Shown: positions 4,760 to 5,915 of the stretch, piece by piece | How the letters are laid out: each line of letters starts with the position of its first letter | Position numbering within the stretch: position 1 is the first letter of the stretch | Assembly: GCA_007127495.1 (NCBI GenBank) | Contig: SKZG01000121.1 | Span: 1-5,915 of the forward strand | Reading direction: 5' to 3' | Origin: Planctomycetales bacterium | GTDB lineage: Bacteria; Planctomycetota; Planctomycetia; Pirellulales; Thermoguttaceae | DNA: 5,915 nt | Made by a program: the position numbers and the translations under genes | Notes under the pieces: model-generated | Told to the model about the DNA's origin: nothing | The model's input: the letters and a program-made list of their open reading frames with translations, nothing else | Database searches by the model: none

Positions 4760-5872
4760 CTACCCCTGGCGCGCCAGCTTCTGAAGCGCTTCGATACCGC
4801 GCTGGAGCACGGCGTCGGGTGCGGCATACGAGATGCGGAAGTGCGTATCTTGCCGGCTGAAGTTCCCGCCGGGCACCACCAGCAGCTCGTGCTCGTGCAG
4901 CCCCCGCATGCTGAACTCCGTTGCGCTGCCCCACGGCGCCTTCGGGAAGGCGTAGAACGCGCCTCGCGGGCGCACCAGCTCGTAGTGGTTCCGCAGCCCC
5001 TCGACCACCAAGTCGCGCTTGCGCCGGTACGCGTCGAGGTGCCCGCTGAGGTCCACGTCCAACGCCGCCGCGCCGGCCCACTGCATCGGGTGCGGAGCGC
5101 ATACGAAACTATACTGCTGTAGCTTGATCATTTCGTCGATGATCGCTGCCGGGCCGTGGGCGAAGCCCAGTCGCCAGCCGGGCATGCCGTGGCTCTTGCT
5201 GAACCCGTCGACGACGATCGTGTGCGGGTTGAACTCGGCCGGCGACGCACACGGCTCGTCGTAGCAGAAGCTGTGGTAAATCTCGTCGCTCAGCAGCGCC
5301 ACGTTCCGTTCGGCCGCCAGCTCGCCGATTGCCCGAAGCTCCTCGCGCGAGGCGACCACTCCGGTCGGGTTGTTCGGGCTGTTCACCACGATGAGCTTGG
5401 TGCGCGGGGTGATGGCCTCGGCCACGCGATCGGGGTCCAGATGGAAATCGGGATAGGTATCGACCCCAACCACCCGCCCGCCCATCATGGACGCCAGGGC
5501 GCTGTACATGCCGAAGCACGGGTCGGGCAGGATCACTTCATCGCCCGGATCCACCAGCGCCATCATTGCCAGAACCAGCCCGCCGCTCGTGCCGCACGTC
5601 ACAAGCACTTCCCGGTCGGAATGATGGAATTGGCGGTCGATGCGGGCCTGGAGTTTGTCGCGCAGCACGGGCATACCCTGCGACAGGGCATAGCCGTTGC
5701 GACCATCGCGGATGGCGGCAATGGCGGCTTCTTTGACGTCATCGGGCACGTCGAAGTCAGGCTGCCCGATGGAAAGGTTGATCGGGTCATGCAAGGTCGC
5801 GCCCAAATCGAAGCACTTGCGAATGCCCGAAACGTCGAAAGCGCGCGTTCGCTGCGCCAGCCAATGTTCCAT
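4760..5872 (-). CDS. Fold-type I PLP-dependent aminotransferase (class I/II)
   Basis: This cytosolic enzyme should transfer an amino group between an amino acid and a 2-oxo acid with pyridoxal phosphate. Its 370 residues are close to the usual 370-400. Visible marks are the substrate-loop SIGQPDF (34-40), GYALSQG (60-66), the phosphate-binding GTSGG (94-98), NSPNNPTG (164-171, with Asn168), DEIY (196-199; Asp196 contacts the PLP ring nitrogen, Tyr199 the hydroxyl), the Schiff-base lysine in SKSHGMPGWRLG (Lys226, Arg234) and the carboxylate-binding Arg346 in HFRISYA. It resembles aspartate/aromatic-type aminotransferases of subgroup I-gamma, but substrate cannot be told from sequence. I choose ATG 5872, which has AGGGA six bases upstream, over an in-frame TTG at 5887. 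Its stop is one base from the clpX stop, in convergent orientation. Confidence 0.95.
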   Translation of the reverse strand: MEHWLAQRTRAFDVSGIRKCFDLGATLHDPINLSIGQPDFDVPDDVKEAAIAAIRDGRNGYALSQGMPVLRDKLQARIDRQFHHSDREVLVTCGTSGGLVLAMMALVDPGDEVILPDPCFGMYSALASMMGGRVVGVDTYPDFHLDPDRVAEAITPRTKLIVVNSPNNPTGVVASREELRAIGELAAERNVALLSDEIYHSFCYDEPCASPAEFNPHTIVVDGFSKSHGMPGWRLGFAHGPAAIIDEMIKLQQYSFVCAPHPMQWAGAAALDVDLSGHLDAYRRKRDLVVEGLRNHYELVRPRGAFYAFPKAPWGSATEFSMRGLHEHELLVVPGGNFSRQDTHFRISYAAPDAVLQRGIEALQKLARQG

Positions 5873-5878
5873 GATGTT

Positions 5879-5883
5879 TCCCT
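5879..5883 (-). promoter_or_regulatory. Shine-Dalgarno deciding the aminotransferase start
   Basis: AGGGA on the minus strand lies six bases before the ATG at 5872. The upstream in-frame TTG at 5887 would place this sequence inside the coding region, so the ATG is preferred. Confidence 0.6.
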
Positions 5884-5915
5884 GCAAACCATTTTGCCGT
5901 CGTAATTGCGTGGGA

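Noticed and set aside
3433..4827. 464-codon open frame on the minus strand opposite clpX
   Set aside because: It is fully antisense to clpX, whose protein is unmistakable; the translation is low-complexity, rich in V, L, H, D and G, and mirrors clpX codons. Long antisense frames are expected in GC-rich genes.
4241..5122. 293-codon plus-strand open frame spanning the clpX end and the aminotransferase
   Set aside because: It is a frame-shifted reading of clpX rich in Ser, Arg and Pro, with no start signal or homology that I recognise.
5156..5905. 249-codon plus-strand open frame opposite the aminotransferase
   Set aside because: Antisense shadow of a gene whose PLP-binding motifs are all present on the other strand.

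Overview
The window looks like an ordinary chromosomal segment of a high-GC bacterium, most likely a planctomycete. This placement is inference. It rests on the GC-rich codon use, on short unrelated transcription units on alternating strands, on clpX with no tig or clpP beside it, on a secreted ThuA-domain protein, and on a small one-helix membrane protein with a SHOCT-like tail of a kind I associate with that phylum. I see no mobile element, CRISPR array, tRNA, rRNA or toxin-antitoxin pair.

Layout from left to right. (1) Positions 1-345, plus strand: the 3' part of a YjbQ/UPF0047-family gene whose start lies outside the window. (2) Positions 363-1663, minus strand: a two-gene operon, a 63-residue [4Fe-4S] ferredoxin followed by ribD (bifunctional riboflavin biosynthesis enzyme). 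The ferredoxin stop and the ribD GTG start overlap. A good sigma70-like promoter for this operon sits over the stop codon of the next upstream gene, and the roughly 95-nt leader can fold into a strong hairpin. (3) Positions 1791-2609, minus strand: a secreted ThuA-domain protein with its own Shine-Dalgarno sequence and a perfect TATAAT -10 box. (4) Positions 2610-3068: a 459-nt stretch with no gene I can support; it holds the outward promoters of the flanking genes and short repeats. (5) Positions 3069-3320, plus strand: a small membrane protein with a SHOCT-like C-terminus. (6) Positions 3472-4758, plus strand: a complete clpX with all expected ATPase and zinc motifs. (7) Positions 4760-5872, minus strand: a complete fold-type I PLP aminotransferase, ending one base from the clpX stop.

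The genes do not form one obvious pathway. RibD makes a riboflavin precursor, the YjbQ relative has been linked in its family to thiamine phosphate synthesis, ClpX unfolds substrates for ClpP, and the aminotransferase belongs to general amino-acid metabolism. The only clear functional unit by arrangement is ferredoxin-ribD. I found no convincing novel system. The points most worth a second look are the ferredoxin-ribD coupling and its structured leader, the promoter inside the thuA stop codon, the terminator-like hairpin facing the wrong way in the thuA 3' end, and the zero-space clpX/aminotransferase junction.
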